Part shown: positions 63,010 through 64,000 of the stretch, in pieces
Numbering within the stretch: the first letter of the stretch is position 1
How the letters are laid out: each line of letters starts with the position of its first letter
Source of the DNA: Streptomyces sp. ISL-10
GTDB lineage: Bacteria; Actinomycetota; Actinomycetes; Streptomycetales; Streptomycetaceae
Reading direction: 5' to 3'
DNA length: 64,000 bases
NCBI RefSeq assembly: GCF_018614575.1
Contig: NZ_JAGGOJ010000004.1
Span: 1-64,000 of the forward strand
Program-made: the position numbers and the translations under genes
Notes under the pieces: model-generated
What the model was told of the DNA's origin: nothing
What the model saw: only the letters and a program-made list of their open reading frames with translations
Database searches by the model: none

Positions 63010-64000
63010 TGGGGTTCGCCCGTGCCTGTTCGGTGGCGCTCGTGGGCGTCGAAGGTGTGGTCGTCGAGGTCCAGGCGGACCTGGAGCCGGGGGTCGCGGC
63101 GTTCACCCTCGTCGGACTGCCCGACAAAAGCCTTGTGGAGAGCCGCGACAGGGTGCGCGCGGCCGTGGTCAACTCCGGCTGCGAATGGCCGCAGAAGAAG
63201 CTCACCGTGGGGCTCAGCCCGGCCTCCGTGCCCAAGGGCGGGAGCGGCTTCGATCTCGCTGTGGCGAGCGCCGTCCTCGGTGCCGCCGAGCGCATCGACC
63301 CGCGCCAGATCGCCGATCTCGTCCTGATCGGCGAGCTCGGACTCGACGGGCGGGTGCGGCCCGTGCGCGGGGTGCTTCCCGCGGTGCTCGCCGCCGCAGA
63401 GGCGGGGTACGAGCACGTGGTCGTACCCGAGCAGACCGCTGGGGAGGCCGCGCTCGTGCCGGGGGTCTCGGTGCTCGGGGTGCGCAGCCTGCGCCAGCTC
63501 ATCGCCGTCCTGGCCGACGAGCCGGTCCCGGACGAGGAGCCCGTCGAGGCGGGCCGCCCGGACGCCATGCTCGCGGGCCTGCTGGTCCCGGGCGCGGGCG
63601 TCGGCACCGGACTGGCCGTCGACCGGCCGCAGGGCGACGGGCCCGACCTGGCCGACGTGGCGGGCCAGCACACGGCGCGCACCGGGCTTGAGGTCGCGGC
63701 GGCGGGCGGACACCACCTCCTGCTCTCCGGGCCGCCCGGCGCGGGCAAGACGATGCTCGCCGAGCGGCTGCCCGCGGTCCTGCCGCCGCTGACCCGGCGA
63801 GAGTCCCTCGAGGTCACGGCGGTCCACTCGGTGGCCGGCATCCTGCCGCCCGGCGAGCCGCTCGTGCGCACCGCGCCGTACTGCGCCCCGCACCACTCGG
63901 CGACGATGCAGGCCCTGGTGGGCGGTGGCAACGGGCTGCCCAAGCCCGGCGCGGTGTCCTTGGCGCACCGCGGGGTGCTTTTCCTGGACGAAGCGCGGGA
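63009..64000 (+). CDS. YifB/ComM-family Mg-chelatase-like ATPase, N-terminal part
   Basis: The gene is cut by the window end, leaving about 330 codons. The N-terminal Lon-protease-like domain ([48 protein letters not shown]) is followed by the AAA+ core. The core has Walker A GPPGAGKTMLAERLP, the HHSATMQALVGGG loop, and the start of Walker B GVLFLDEARE. In other bacteria ComM is a branch-migration helicase for transformation. The role in Streptomyces is not established. A dprA-like gene usually follows, outside this window. Confidence 0.93.
   Translation, partial: MGFARACSVALVGVEGVVVEVQADLEPGVAAFTLVGLPDKSLVESRDRVRAAVVNSGCEWPQKKLTVGLSPASVPKGGSGFDLAVASAVLGAAERIDPRQIADLVLIGELGLDGRVRPVRGVLPAVLAAAEAGYEHVVVPEQTAGEAALVPGVSVLGVRSLRQLIAVLADEPVPDEEPVEAGRPDAMLAGLLVPGAGVGTGLAVDRPQGDGPDLADVAGQHTARTGLEVAAAGGHHLLLSGPPGAGKTMLAERLPAVLPPLTRRESLEVTAVHSVAGILPPGEPLVRTAPYCAPHHSATMQALVGGGNGLPKPGAVSLAHRGVLFLDEAR

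Overview
The window is a chromosomal stretch from a high-GC actinomycete, almost certainly a Streptomyces. Third codon positions are nearly all G or C, GTG starts are common, and the gene set is typical of the genus: a cvnABCD conservon, HupS with a lysine-rich tail, NdgR, NsdA, a GlnR-type amtB-glnK-glnD operon, GlcP and four tandem SipW-Z signal peptidases. From memory, the order matches the S. coelicolor chromosome around SCO5541 to SCO5603. That correspondence was not checked by alignment.

Layout. 1-4557 (minus): conservon operon cvnA-cvnB-cvnC-cvnD, with cvnD cut by the window edge. 5134-9546 (plus): a 57-residue small protein with a duplicated ANPRRT motif, an FAH-family hydrolase overlapping gltX, a DUF4241 protein and a HAD hydrolase. 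9639-10127: five tRNAs (Gln, Glu, Glu, Gln, Glu) with a strong terminator, followed by a stretch containing a decayed gene. 10860-14489: a DUF4242 protein, ndgR divergent from leuCD, and a small conserved protein. 14636-20467: hupS, a small minus-strand protein, cofC, plsC-gpsA-ddl, a DUF3515 lipoprotein and a single-domain Lrp/AsnC-like protein. 20761-28157: thiL, thiD, rpmB (minus), a DAK/FakA-like protein, recG, rsmD and coaD. 28303-32542: a DivIVA-like coiled-coil protein and the yceD-rpmF-rnc-mutM cluster. 32585-34409: an HxlR regulator, a secreted CAP protein and acylphosphatase. 34815-42966: a small coiled-coil protein, smc, glcP, an F420-type LLM oxidoreductase and ftsY. 43060-45619: a DNA primase/polymerase-like protein divergent from nsdA. 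45922-51750: amtB-glnK-glnD and ffh. 51836-55142: an apparently accessory block of a methyltransferase, an archaeal/eukaryal-type prolyl-tRNA synthetase and a SprT-like zinc protein. 55471-64000: rpsP-khpA-rimM-trmD-rplS, sipW-X-Y-Z, a NUDIX hydrolase, a DUF2469 protein, yraN and a truncated YifB/ComM gene.

How the genes work together. Most of the window is core housekeeping: translation (gltX, proS-like, ribosomal proteins, rimM, trmD, tRNAs), protein export (ffh, ftsY, sipW-Z), chromosome upkeep (smc, hupS, recG, mutM), leucine and cofactor synthesis (leuCD, thiL, thiD, coaD, cofC), the cell envelope (plsC, gpsA, ddl), nitrogen sensing (amtB-glnK-glnD) and carbon uptake (glcP). Regulatory genes linked to development or secondary metabolism lie among them: cvn, ndgR, rnc/absB and nsdA.

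No prophage, insertion sequence, CRISPR array or biosynthetic cluster was seen. The least explained elements are the 57-residue protein at 5134, the copied start of the HAD gene, the eroded gene after the tRNAs, the dense CTTCAA/TTGAAG sites before glcP, and the methyltransferase/ProRS/SprT-like block between ffh and rpsP.
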